Source of the DNA: Pusillimonas sp. UBA6240
GTDB lineage: Bacteria; Pseudomonadota; Gammaproteobacteria; Burkholderiales; Burkholderiaceae_B
Direction of reading: 5' to 3'
DNA: 64,000 bases
Assembly (NCBI GenBank): GCA_002441445.1
Contig: DJWC01000017.1
Coordinates: 7,626-71,625 of the forward strand
The stretch's first letter is position 1. Every line of letters begins with the position of its first letter. This document shows positions 16,600 to 24,892 of the stretch, piece after piece. Under the pieces are notes generated by a model. That model saw nothing but the letters and a program-made list of their open reading frames with translations. It was not told where the DNA came from and did not search any database. The translations under genes and the position numbers were made by a program.

Positions 16600-17358
16600 T
16601 CAATGGTTGATGATCTGGCTCAGGAACTGCTTGGCTCGATCGCTCTTGGGATTGGAGAAAAACTCTTCAGGCGGAGCCGCCTCGACGATGCGGCCCGCGT
16701 CCATGAACACGACCAGGTCGGCCATTTTGCGCGCGAAACCCATTTCGTGGGTCACGACGATCATGGTGATGCCCTCTTGCGCGAGTTCGGTCATGACCTG
16801 CAGGACCTCTTTGATCATTTCGGGATCCAACGCCGACGTCGGCTCGTCGAACAGCAGGACCTTGGGCTTGGACATCAAAGCCCGCACGATGGCGACCCGT
16901 TGCTGCTGTCCGCCTGACAATTGGCCGGGATACTTGCTGGCTTGCTCGGCCAGGCCGACACGCGCCAGCAGCTTTCTCGCGTATTCCTCCGCTTCGTGCT
17001 TGGGCGTTTTGTTCACGTAGATTGGAGCGAGGGTCAGGTTGTCCATGACATTCAGGTGCATGAAAAGATTGATGCCCTGGAATACCATCCCTACGTCGCG
17101 CCGTATTTGTTCTATTTTCCGGACGTCATCGGTCACTTCGATGCCGTCCACAATGATTTGTCCCTCGTGGTGCTCCTCGAGGCGATTGATGCAGCGTATC
17201 ATGGTCGACTTGCCGGAGCCGGAAGGCCCGCAGACCACGATCTTTTCCCCACGGGCGACTTCCAGGTTGATGTCCCGCAACGCATGATAGCTGTCATACC
17301 ATTTGTTCACACCCTTGAGCTGCACCACTGGCCTAGCGGCGGCGGTTCCTGTGTCCAT
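16600..17358 (-). CDS. aapP: General L-amino-acid ABC transporter ATPase
   Basis: This 252-residue protein has Walker A GPSGSGKST, the signature LSGGQQQRVAIVRAL, Walker B VLLFDEPTSALD and the switch His in VVTHEMGF, in the arrangement of GlnQ/AapP polar amino-acid ATPases. The start at 17358 overlaps the stop of the preceding permease gene (TGATG), and GGGAGA lies upstream. It energises the AapQ/AapM permease pair at the inner membrane. Confidence 0.93.
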   Translation of the reverse strand: MDTGTAAARPVVQLKGVNKWYDSYHALRDINLEVARGEKIVVCGPSGSGKSTMIRCINRLEEHHEGQIIVDGIEVTDDVRKIEQIRRDVGMVFQGINLFMHLNVMDNLTLAPIYVNKTPKHEAEEYARKLLARVGLAEQASKYPGQLSGGQQQRVAIVRALMSKPKVLLFDEPTSALDPEMIKEVLQVMTELAQEGITMIVVTHEMGFARKMADLVVFMDAGRIVEAAPPEEFFSNPKSDRAKQFLSQIINH

Positions 17359-18476
17359 CAATAATTTCTCCCTTGGGAAAGGTATCGGGCCAGCGATTCG
17401 CTGTATTTCGACATGCTGAAGCAGAAGACGAAGTACAGCGCAAACACGAACAGGTAAGCCTCGGGGGCGAATTGCACCCATTGGGGGTCTTGCGTGGCGG
17501 CGCTGGTTGCGCCGAGAATGTCGTATAGCCCGAGAATGCTGACGAAAGTCGTATTCTTGAAGGCGCGGATGATGTCATTCATCAAAGCCGGTATCACGAT
17601 GCGCAAGCCCTGCGGCAAGATCACCCGGCGCATGCGCTGCCCGTACTTCAGCCCGGCCGCTTCGGCTGCTTCGTACTGGCCTCTGGGCACGGCCTGCAGG
17701 CCGCCGCGCACGATTTCCGCGGCGTAGGCGGCGAAATAAATGATCATGGCAATCTGCGCGCTGACGAACTTGTCGATGCGGAACGTCGTCGGCAGGAATA
17801 AGGGCAGCATGATCGCGGCCATGAACAGCACCACCAGCAGCGGCAGGCCGCGCGTGATTTCTGTGATGCCTATGCATAAGGCCTTGATGGCGGGCAGCTT
17901 CGATCGCCGCCCCAGCGCCAGCAGAATCGCTCCGGGCAGGCCGAATGCCACCGTGACGATAGCCATGATGAGCGTCAGGGGCAGACCGCCCCACAGGTGC
18001 GTGCCCGTCGGTCTGAGGCCGAAGACGCCTCCCAGCATCAGAACCAGCACGGTGGGCAGCAATGCGGCCCAGGCGATCATCAAGTTGCGCGACCAGAACC
18101 GGCGGAAGCCCGACACAATACTCAAGGCCATGATCAGCGCAATCGCCAGGAAGGGGCGCCATTGCTCGTCGTACGGAAAAGTGCCGAACAGAATCAGCCG
18201 GTATTTTTCGCCTACGATGGCCCAGCAAGCTCCTGTGGCCTGTTTGCACAGATCCGCGTCATGGGTGTACCAGACAGCATCGAGTATCGCCCAGCGCAGG
18301 GCGTGCCAGCCCGCATAAGATAGCGCTATGAGGGCGATGATAGACAGCACCGTGTTGTGGGCGTTATTGAACAGGCCTTGTTTTATCCGGCTGATCGGCC
18401 CTCCGCTGCGCAGGGGCGAGGGCCGTTCCACTTGCGCCGATATCTGTACATGTGAACGGACCGTGGCGGCGATCAT
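17358..18476 (-). CDS. aapM: General L-amino-acid ABC transporter permease
   Basis: This 372-residue inner-membrane permease carries the HisM/GlnP-type EAA loop (QYEAAEAAGLKYGQRMRRVI) and GIRTxL-type core around ITEITRGLPLLVVL. The length and the N-terminal extension with extra helices fit AapM rather than the shorter HisM. The start at 18476 overlaps the stop of the preceding permease by four bases. It pairs with AapQ. Confidence 0.92.
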   Translation of the reverse strand: MIAATVRSHVQISAQVERPSPLRSGGPISRIKQGLFNNAHNTVLSIIALIALSYAGWHALRWAILDAVWYTHDADLCKQATGACWAIVGEKYRLILFGTFPYDEQWRPFLAIALIMALSIVSGFRRFWSRNLMIAWAALLPTVLVLMLGGVFGLRPTGTHLWGGLPLTLIMAIVTVAFGLPGAILLALGRRSKLPAIKALCIGITEITRGLPLLVVLFMAAIMLPLFLPTTFRIDKFVSAQIAMIIYFAAYAAEIVRGGLQAVPRGQYEAAEAAGLKYGQRMRRVILPQGLRIVIPALMNDIIRAFKNTTFVSILGLYDILGATSAATQDPQWVQFAPEAYLFVFALYFVFCFSMSKYSESLARYLSQGRNY

Positions 18477-19687
18477 CTCGCGGCTCCTCGAAGGGCGACT
18501 GCTTTGTTGAAGGCGTTCATCAGCGCCGAGACAGACAGGGCGAGCAGCAGATACACGGCGCCCATGATGACGACGCATTCCAGCGTATGGCCGCTGAGCG
18601 TCATGATCGAATTGCTGACATTGAACAATTCCGGATAACCCACAGCGACGCCCAGTGCGCTGGTCTTGATGAGACTGATGTACTGCGCCGTGATGGGCGG
18701 GACGATGACCCGTAATGCCTGCGGCATAATAATATGCCGGTAGAGCTCTGCGCCATGCAGCCCGACGGCGCGTCCAGCCTCGATCTGGCCTTTGCCTACG
18801 GACTGGATGCCGGAGCGGACGATTTCTGAAATATAGGCGGCGAAATACAGCACCAGCCCCAACGATAGCGCCAGAAATTCGGGCGACAGCGCCATGCCGC
18901 CCCGGAAGTTGAATCCAACCAGTTTGGGATGCTCGATGGCCGTGGGCGCGCCGGTGGCCAGCCAGGCCAGCAGCCCCGCCGCCGCCAGCCCAAGTATCGA
19001 CAAACCGAACACAGGCAAGGGCTGGCCGGTGCGCCGCTGCCGCCTATCGGCCCATTTGGCGAAAAAATAGATGCCTGTCAGGCCGATCGCGAGCGTCAGC
19101 AGCACTATGGTGAAAGCCGGCCTGTCGGCGGGCCAGGCCAGCACCAGGCCCCGGTTGCTCAGGAACCACCAGTCCATGCCGTGCCAAGCCTGGCGGGCGC
19201 CTGGCAATAGCGTGAACAAGGTGTACCAGAAAACGATCTGGATCAGTTGCGGCGTATTGCGGAAGATTTCGACATACACCGCCGAGCCGCGCGAGATCAG
19301 CCAGTTGGATGAAAGCCGCGCAATGCCAAGCAGCACGCCCAGCGCCGTCGCGAAGATCAACGAAACCAAGGAGATCCATAGTGTATTGCCCAGCCCCGCT
19401 ATGAACGCCTGAAGAAAGGTATCCGTGGGATGGAAAGGCAGTACAGATTCAGCCAGCGTGAAGCCGGCCTCATTCCACAGGAAGCCCAGGCCGATACGCA
19501 TGCCGCGGGCGGCCATGGATTGCACCGCGTTGCCCGCCATGAAGAGAATGGCGGCCGCTACGGCGGCCACCGCCGCGACTTGATAGAAGCGGCCGCGCGC
19601 TTTCTCGCTGCGCCATAGCGCTTGCCAGGTAAACGTGGCGCGCGGTTTACGCCAGCGGCCGTCTCGCGTCTTTACTCCTGCGTCCAT
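18473..19687 (-). CDS. aapQ: General L-amino-acid ABC transporter permease
   Basis: This 404-residue permease has an insert between the first helices typical of AapQ (SVLPFHPTDTFLQAF, GLGNTLWISLVSLI) and the conserved FRNTPQLIQIVFWY segment. The EAA loop is QIEAGRAVGLHGAELYRHII. It lies 18 bases after aapJ and overlaps aapM. With AapM it forms the channel of the binding-protein-dependent importer. Confidence 0.92.
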   Translation of the reverse strand: MDAGVKTRDGRWRKPRATFTWQALWRSEKARGRFYQVAAVAAVAAAILFMAGNAVQSMAARGMRIGLGFLWNEAGFTLAESVLPFHPTDTFLQAFIAGLGNTLWISLVSLIFATALGVLLGIARLSSNWLISRGSAVYVEIFRNTPQLIQIVFWYTLFTLLPGARQAWHGMDWWFLSNRGLVLAWPADRPAFTIVLLTLAIGLTGIYFFAKWADRRQRRTGQPLPVFGLSILGLAAAGLLAWLATGAPTAIEHPKLVGFNFRGGMALSPEFLALSLGLVLYFAAYISEIVRSGIQSVGKGQIEAGRAVGLHGAELYRHIIMPQALRVIVPPITAQYISLIKTSALGVAVGYPELFNVSNSIMTLSGHTLECVVIMGAVYLLLALSVSALMNAFNKAVALRGAAR

Positions 19688-19705
19688 ACCGGCCCGGCCT
19701 CCGGC

Positions 19706-20731
19706 TTACTTGAACGGCGGTGAATAAAGCAGGCCGCCATTCGTCCACAACGCGTTCAGGCCGCGCTCCAGTTTGAAGGGCGAATCCTTGCCCAGATTCC
19801 GGTCGAAACTCTCGGCGTAGCTGCCCACCTGCTTGACGATGCGATAGGCCCATTGGTCATCCAGGCCCAGCTTGGAACCCAGGCCGCCCTTGACTCCCAG
19901 CAGGCGCTGCACGTTGGCGTCGGTATCCTTGAGCTTGTCATCCACATTCTTGGATGTGACGCCCAGCTCTTCCGCTTCGAACATTGCATAGGTGGTCCAG
20001 GCGACAATGTCACGCCATTCGGGATCGCCCTGCCGCACGATGGGGCCTTCGGGATCTTTGCCGAAAACGCCCGGCAGGATCACCCAGTCGTCCGGATTGC
20101 TGGCCGCCACGGAACGATTGGCCGCCAGGCCGGCGGTGGACTGGACCGCCACATCGCAGCGTCCGCCGAAGAAGGCGGTATTCATTTCTTTCTGATCGGC
20201 GATGACGATCATCTTGAAGTTCAGCTTGTATTTGCGTGCGACATCGGTGGCGACTTCCTCGGAAGTGGAGCCGGGCCGCACGCAGACTGTTGCGCCGTTC
20301 AGTTCCTGGACTGATTTGACGCCCAGATTCTTGTTGACCATGAAACCCTGGCCGTCATAGAAAGTGGTGGGCGTGAAGTCCAGGCCGGTCGTGACATCGC
20401 GGCTCATGGTCCAAGTGGTGTTGGCCGCGGTCATGTCCACGTCGCCGGTCTGCAGCACCGTCAAGCGGGTCTGGGTGGTGGTTTTGACATAGCGTACCTT
20501 GCTGGCGTCGCCCAGCACAGCGGCGGCTACCGCGCGGCACGAGTCCACGTCCAGTCCCGACCACGCGCCCTTGCTGTCGACGGCGGACAAGCCGGGCCGG
20601 CTGCCATTGACGGCGCAGATCAGTTCGCCGCGCGCTTTGACCGCATCCAGGGTGGGGCCGGCGTGCGCGGTAGCCGCGGCCAGCAGGCCCAGCATGGGAG
20701 CGGCAAACCTGCAGATTGTTTTGATGTTCAT
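19706..20731 (-). CDS. aapJ: General L-amino-acid ABC transporter substrate-binding protein
   Basis: This 341-residue periplasmic protein has a signal peptide ending TAHA, then the mature start GPTLDAVKARGELICAVNGS. SBP_bac_3 features follow (GLDVDSCRAVAAAVLGD, GATVCVRPGSTSEEV, WTTYAMFEAEELGV). Its length and sequence type match AapJ/BztA, which carry several L-amino acids. It is the first transporter gene, 65 bases downstream of the GntR gene. The ligand may be narrower than in the classical system, because threonine aldolase ends the operon. Confidence 0.93.
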   Translation of the reverse strand: MNIKTICRFAAPMLGLLAAATAHAGPTLDAVKARGELICAVNGSRPGLSAVDSKGAWSGLDVDSCRAVAAAVLGDASKVRYVKTTTQTRLTVLQTGDVDMTAANTTWTMSRDVTTGLDFTPTTFYDGQGFMVNKNLGVKSVQELNGATVCVRPGSTSEEVATDVARKYKLNFKMIVIADQKEMNTAFFGGRCDVAVQSTAGLAANRSVAASNPDDWVILPGVFGKDPEGPIVRQGDPEWRDIVAWTTYAMFEAEELGVTSKNVDDKLKDTDANVQRLLGVKGGLGSKLGLDDQWAYRIVKQVGSYAESFDRNLGKDSPFKLERGLNALWTNGGLLYSPPFK

Positions 20732-20796
20732 CCGTACTCTCCTCTCTCCTGATAAAAATAGCGGGGACTATTGAATGATGTTTGCTGCGCAACCCG

Positions 20797-21498
20797 CTAC
20801 AGGCTTTTTTGAATGGAATGATTTTGGCTATCCGGCCTACCGGCATTCATGTCTTCTAAAGCGTGGAGGCGTACCTGCAAGCCATGCTCCAGATGCTCCA
20901 GCATGGCTGCCTGGGCGCCGGAGCTGTCGCCGCGCTCTATGGCTTCCAGGATATGCAGGTGTTCTTTGAGGGTGTCCCGCAACTGGTCTGTGCTGTTATG
21001 GCCCGGCAAGCCGAAGGCGATCTGAAAGCGCAGGCGCAAAGGCTCGAAGACCTCCAGCAGCATGGGGTTGCTGGCCGCCATGAAAAGCTCCCGGTGAAAT
21101 TCGGCGCCGATGTCGTCGATCTGCGACCTGGAGTAGTCGTCGGAATGTTCACGCATGTATTTCATTTGCATGCCCAAACCCATAAGTGTTTTGGTCGGCC
21201 CGTTCTTGGCGGCAAGGAAGGCCGCCATGCCTTCCAGGGCCTGCCGCACCTGATACACCGCGCGCACATCGTCGGAAGACAGGCGCCGTACAAAAGTGCC
21301 GCGGCCCACCTGGCTTTCCACTACGCCATCACGCACCAGAGCACGCAAAGCTTCGCGCACAGGGGTGCGGCCCATGGACAGGCGTTCAGCCAATTTGCGT
21401 TCGGACAAGGGCTCTTCGGGGCGCAATTCCCCGCTGATGACCATATCCAAAAGCAGCTTGTAAGCCTGGTCTCGAAGTAGGTTGATATTGGTTGGCAT
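20797..21498 (-). CDS. GntR-family (FCD) transcriptional regulator
   Basis: This 233-residue protein has an N-terminal winged HTH (LSERKLAERLSMGRTPVREA) and an all-helical FCD ligand domain with the metal-binding His positions (EFHRELF, EHLHIL). It lies just upstream of aapJ on the same strand and diverges from the dehalogenase-like gene, so it probably controls both. FCD regulators usually sense small carboxylic acids. Confidence 0.9.
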   Translation of the reverse strand: MPTNINLLRDQAYKLLLDMVISGELRPEEPLSERKLAERLSMGRTPVREALRALVRDGVVESQVGRGTFVRRLSSDDVRAVYQVRQALEGMAAFLAAKNGPTKTLMGLGMQMKYMREHSDDYSRSQIDDIGAEFHRELFMAASNPMLLEVFEPLRLRFQIAFGLPGHNSTDQLRDTLKEHLHILEAIERGDSSGAQAAMLEHLEHGLQVRLHALEDMNAGRPDSQNHSIQKSL

Positions 21499-21676
21499 AC
21501 TGGTATTCCAGCAGGGATGAGCCAGATGGTCAACTGATGGTTTTCCCTAAATCATGGGGAATGAAGAGACAATCCGGCATTTCCGTTTACCGCATGCGGG
21601 CGCCTCTACGCCAGAGCTCTACACTATCGGTGACATCCGCCGGGCGGAAATATATTCAATGCAGAGGTCGACCCAA

Positions 21677-22585
21677 ATGTTCGAAAACTTTTCCACCACC
21701 GATATCACCATGAACGATGGCGTGCGCATCCACGCGCGGGTGGGTGGGCGGGGGCCGGGGCTTCTGCTGATGCACGGCCATCCGCAGACTCACGTCATGT
21801 GGCATCGGGTCGCCCCCGGTCTGGCGCGGCGCTATACGGTCGTCGCTCCCGATCTAAGGGGCTTCGGCGACTCGTCCAGGCCCGAGCCGGGCGCGCAGAA
21901 CGAGGCGTATTCCAAGCGCGCCATGGCGCGGGACATGGTGGAACTCATGCGGCAGCTAGGGTTCGGGCGCTTTTTGGTGGGCGGCCATGATAGGGGCGCG
22001 CGTGTCGCCCATCGCCTGGCGCTCGACCATCCTGAACGAGTGGAGCGCTTGTTCTTTCTGGATATCGCGCCGACTCTCGCCATGTATGAGCGCACGTCCA
22101 TGGCTTTCGCGCGCGACTACTGGCACTGGTTCTTCTTGATCCAGCCGCCGCCGCTGCCGGAACGGCTGATCGAAGCCGATCCTGTCGCCTACCTGCACAA
22201 TGTGTCGGGCCGCCGGCATGCGGGGCTGTCCGCCTTTCAGCCGGAGGCGCTGGCGGAGTACGAACGCTGTATCGCCCTGCCCCATACGGCCAGAAGCATA
22301 TGCAGCGATTATCGCGCTTCCGCGGAAATCGACCTGGAGCAGGACGCGCTCGATCGGGATGCCGGAAACCATCTTGCCGTGCCGCTGCGCGTGCTGTGGG
22401 CGCAGCATGGCGCCGTGGGCCGGAACTTCGACGTGCTGCAACTATGGAAGGATGTTTCCCGCGGCGAGGTCAGCGGCCATGCGGTGGATTGCGGCCACTA
22501 TCTGGCTGAAGAAAAGCCCGACATCGTCTTGCAGGAGATGCTGGCGTTCTTTCGCGGCGAGGATAAACCGCGTGTCGATGGTTAA
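21677..22585 (+). CDS. Haloacid dehalogenase of the alpha/beta-hydrolase type (fluoroacetate dehalogenase-like)
   Basis: This 302-residue protein has the same length as the Rhodopseudomonas fluoroacetate dehalogenase (RPA1163). All its known key residues are present with nearly identical spacing. They are nucleophile Asp105 in GGHDRGAR, carboxylate-binding Arg106 and Arg109, acid Asp129, fluoride-pocket His150-Trp151 (YWHWFF) and Tyr212 (CSDYRAS), and catalytic His274 (CGHYLAEE). The oxyanion-region motif HGHPQTH is also seen. There is no signal peptide. The start at 21677 has AGAGGT eight bases upstream; the earlier frame from 21554 is unlikely. It diverges from GntR-aapJQMP-ltaE. Substrate preference (fluoro- or chloroacetate, or an epoxide) cannot be read with certainty. 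Confidence 0.82.
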   Translation: MFENFSTTDITMNDGVRIHARVGGRGPGLLLMHGHPQTHVMWHRVAPGLARRYTVVAPDLRGFGDSSRPEPGAQNEAYSKRAMARDMVELMRQLGFGRFLVGGHDRGARVAHRLALDHPERVERLFFLDIAPTLAMYERTSMAFARDYWHWFFLIQPPPLPERLIEADPVAYLHNVSGRRHAGLSAFQPEALAEYERCIALPHTARSICSDYRASAEIDLEQDALDRDAGNHLAVPLRVLWAQHGAVGRNFDVLQLWKDVSRGEVSGHAVDCGHYLAEEKPDIVLQEMLAFFRGEDKPRVDG

Positions 22586-22609
22586 TAACGCCACGCCTAT
22601 TGAGGAGCG

Positions 22610-22626
22610 GGCGGATGGTGTCCGCC
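22610..22626. terminator. Small hairpin between convergent genes
   Basis: GGCGGA and TCCGCC are perfect six-base arms with a five-base loop between the dehalogenase-like gene and the thiolase gene, which converge. No T-run follows, so this is a weak terminator call. Confidence 0.3.
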
Positions 22627-22656
22627 TGTCGCGCGTCGCCGCTACGTCTCCACTAT

Positions 22657-23826
22657 TTATATGCGCTGAATGACGGTAGCCGTCGACATGCCATGGCCGG
22701 CGCAGAAGACAATCAAACCGATCTCGCCGCCGATGGACTCCAGCGCCGCGAGCGTTTTGGCGATCAAGGCCGCCCCCGTTGCCCCCAGTGGATGGCCGTG
22801 AGCGATGGCTCCGCCCCATAGATTGAAGCGATCGGGCGTGATGGCAAACTCGCGTGACCAGGCCAATGGTACGCTGGCGAAGGCTTCGTTTATTTCGATC
22901 CAGTCGAAGTCTTGCATGCTTAATCCAGACCGCCGCATTGCTTCGCGCGTTGCGGCGAATATGCCGTCAAGCTGCATCGTCGGGTCCGAGCCCAGCGTGA
23001 CTCTGGCGAGGAAGCGCGCTTTAGGCCGCAAGCCATCAGAGAGCGCTTTATGCTCGTCACCAACCAGGACCGCTGCCGCACCATCCGTCATCTGACTTGC
23101 ATTGGCGGCGGTGATAATGCCGTTTTCCGGGTCAAAAAGCGGGCGTAGCGCTGCCACCTTGTGCGGATCGAGTTCGTGCCGGATACCTTCGTCCTGGATA
23201 ATATGGGCCTCGTGCCCATCGCTTGACGTAATATGAACGGGCAAAATTTCGGTATGTCGATTGGCAAGCATGGCGGCGCTGGCCCGCTTATGACTTTCCA
23301 TAGCATAAGCATCAAGGTCGGCTCGGCTCATTCCCCAATGTCGGGCTAAATGCTCCGCACTGACCCCTTGATGGGGCAGGTCGAATTGTTCAAGCAACTC
23401 AGGGTTTAGGCCACTCCAGTCCACAAACGCAGGGCCCAGCGTCACGTCGAGAAACATAGGCACACGGCTCATACTTTCAACGCCACCGCCGATGATATAG
23501 CTGGCGTCGCCCGCTGCGACACCTTGTGCGGCGAAATGTACAGCCGTTTGACCCGAACTGCACATGCGATTGAGCGTAACGCCAGCGACATGGACAGGAA
23601 AGCCGGCTAATAAAGAGGATAGGCGTGCGATGTTCCCACCCTGTTCGCCCGCCTGGCTGACGCAACCTATGATTATATCGTCAATCATTGCTGGATCGCC
23701 GCCGCTACGGCTTAATAGACCCGTCAATACACGCGCCAGCAGCGCATCCGGGCGAAGCTGGGCAAATACGCCGCCCCGTTTCCCAAAAGCGCTACGTACT
23801 GCTTCAATAATCACTGGTTGACTCAT
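22657..23826 (-). CDS. Acetyl-CoA C-acyltransferase (thiolase)
   Basis: This 389-residue thiolase has the active-site Cys89 (NRMCSSGQT), the His motif GGAIAHGHPLGATGA and the second Cys in VFCAGHGMSTA. Such enzymes condense or cleave acyl-CoAs. It is the last gene of an operon with an IclR regulator, a MaoC hydratase, a CoA-transferase and a Bug protein. In that setting thiolytic cleavage of a 3-oxoacyl-CoA is the probable step. The start at 23826 is used instead of 23838 because the family begins close to MSQPVIIEAVRSAF. Confidence 0.92.
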   Translation of the reverse strand: MSQPVIIEAVRSAFGKRGGVFAQLRPDALLARVLTGLLSRSGGDPAMIDDIIIGCVSQAGEQGGNIARLSSLLAGFPVHVAGVTLNRMCSSGQTAVHFAAQGVAAGDASYIIGGGVESMSRVPMFLDVTLGPAFVDWSGLNPELLEQFDLPHQGVSAEHLARHWGMSRADLDAYAMESHKRASAAMLANRHTEILPVHITSSDGHEAHIIQDEGIRHELDPHKVAALRPLFDPENGIITAANASQMTDGAAAVLVGDEHKALSDGLRPKARFLARVTLGSDPTMQLDGIFAATREAMRRSGLSMQDFDWIEINEAFASVPLAWSREFAITPDRFNLWGGAIAHGHPLGATGAALIAKTLAALESIGGEIGLIVFCAGHGMSTATVIQRI

Positions 23827-23886
23827 TATTGGCCCCATTGTGCCGGGCTAGCCTGAATGTTGGAAGCCTTGCGGCAATTTACACAG

Positions 23887-24861
23887 TTACCGTTGCAAAC
23901 CCAGTTCTCGAACGAGCGTTCCCCATTTTTTATTTTCAGCGGCAATAAATTTCGAAAACTCAGGGAGATCCAGCGGCGCGACTTCCGAGCCCGTGTTGGC
24001 TATCTTCTCCTGAATACTGGGCATAGCAAGTATTTTTGCTGTTTCTGCTGCGAGTTTGTCGACGACGGCTTGCGGCGTCCCAATTGGCGCCAGCAGGCCA
24101 TACCAGACCGTGGCCTCGTAATCGGGTTGATTCAGTATCTCCGCCAGGGTCCGCACGTCTGGCAATTGGCTGGACCGCTTCTTCGTGCCGATTGCAAGTG
24201 CCTTCATGCGACCCGCTTTGATTTGTTGCGCAGCTGCCGGAAGCACTGGAAAATAGAAAGCGACTTCACCACTTACCAGATCAGTCAGTGCCTGCGACCC
24301 AGTGCGATAAGGAACGTCCTTGACGTCAATGTCAGCTTGCCGGGCCAGCATTGCTACCTCCAGGTGGCTGGGTGAGCCCTTCCCTGATGTCGCATAGTTC
24401 AGTTCCCCGGGACGTTTCTTCGCTTCGCGTACTAGGTCCTCCCAAGAGGACAGGCGCGAATTGGCCCCCGCTACCAGTACCATGGGCAAGACCGCTACCC
24501 GCATGATGGGTGCGAAATCTTTCACTGCGTCGTATTTGGGTTCGGCATCCATATGCGGGCTGACCGTCAGTGTCGTAGGAGCCAGCAACAAGGTATAGCC
24601 ATCTGCTGCCGCGCGTGCCGCGGCGACTGTGCCGAGCGCGCCTCCGACGCCAGGCATGTTCTCAATGACCACTGATTGTTTGAGATTTACAGCGAGTTGA
24701 TCGCCCAGGATGCGGGCGATAGTGTCGGCGCCGCTGCCAGCTCCGTACGCTACAATCATTTTCACTGGTCGCTCAGGATAGCCAGCCGCCGCTGCTGGTG
24801 CTCCAGCAAGCATCGCAAACCCTGTCAACGTATACGCAGCCCAGCTTTTTACGTGTTTCAT
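23887..24861 (-). CDS. Bug/TctC-type periplasmic binding protein
   Basis: This 324-residue protein has a signal peptide (core ending PAAAA) and Bug motifs: YPERPVKMIVAYGAGSGADTI, VVIENMPGVGGALG and ELNYATSGKGSPSHLE. It sits between the CoA-transferase (31 bases upstream) and thiolase genes of the same operon, so its ligand is probably the acid fed to that CoA-dependent pathway. No TctAB partners are in the window. Confidence 0.92.
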   Translation of the reverse strand: MKHVKSWAAYTLTGFAMLAGAPAAAAGYPERPVKMIVAYGAGSGADTIARILGDQLAVNLKQSVVIENMPGVGGALGTVAAARAAADGYTLLLAPTTLTVSPHMDAEPKYDAVKDFAPIMRVAVLPMVLVAGANSRLSSWEDLVREAKKRPGELNYATSGKGSPSHLEVAMLARQADIDVKDVPYRTGSQALTDLVSGEVAFYFPVLPAAAQQIKAGRMKALAIGTKKRSSQLPDVRTLAEILNQPDYEATVWYGLLAPIGTPQAVVDKLAAETAKILAMPSIQEKIANTGSEVAPLDLPEFSKFIAAENKKWGTLVRELGLQR

Positions 24862-24892
24862 CGCTTGTCTCCTTGTGCCCGGTCAGGACTCA

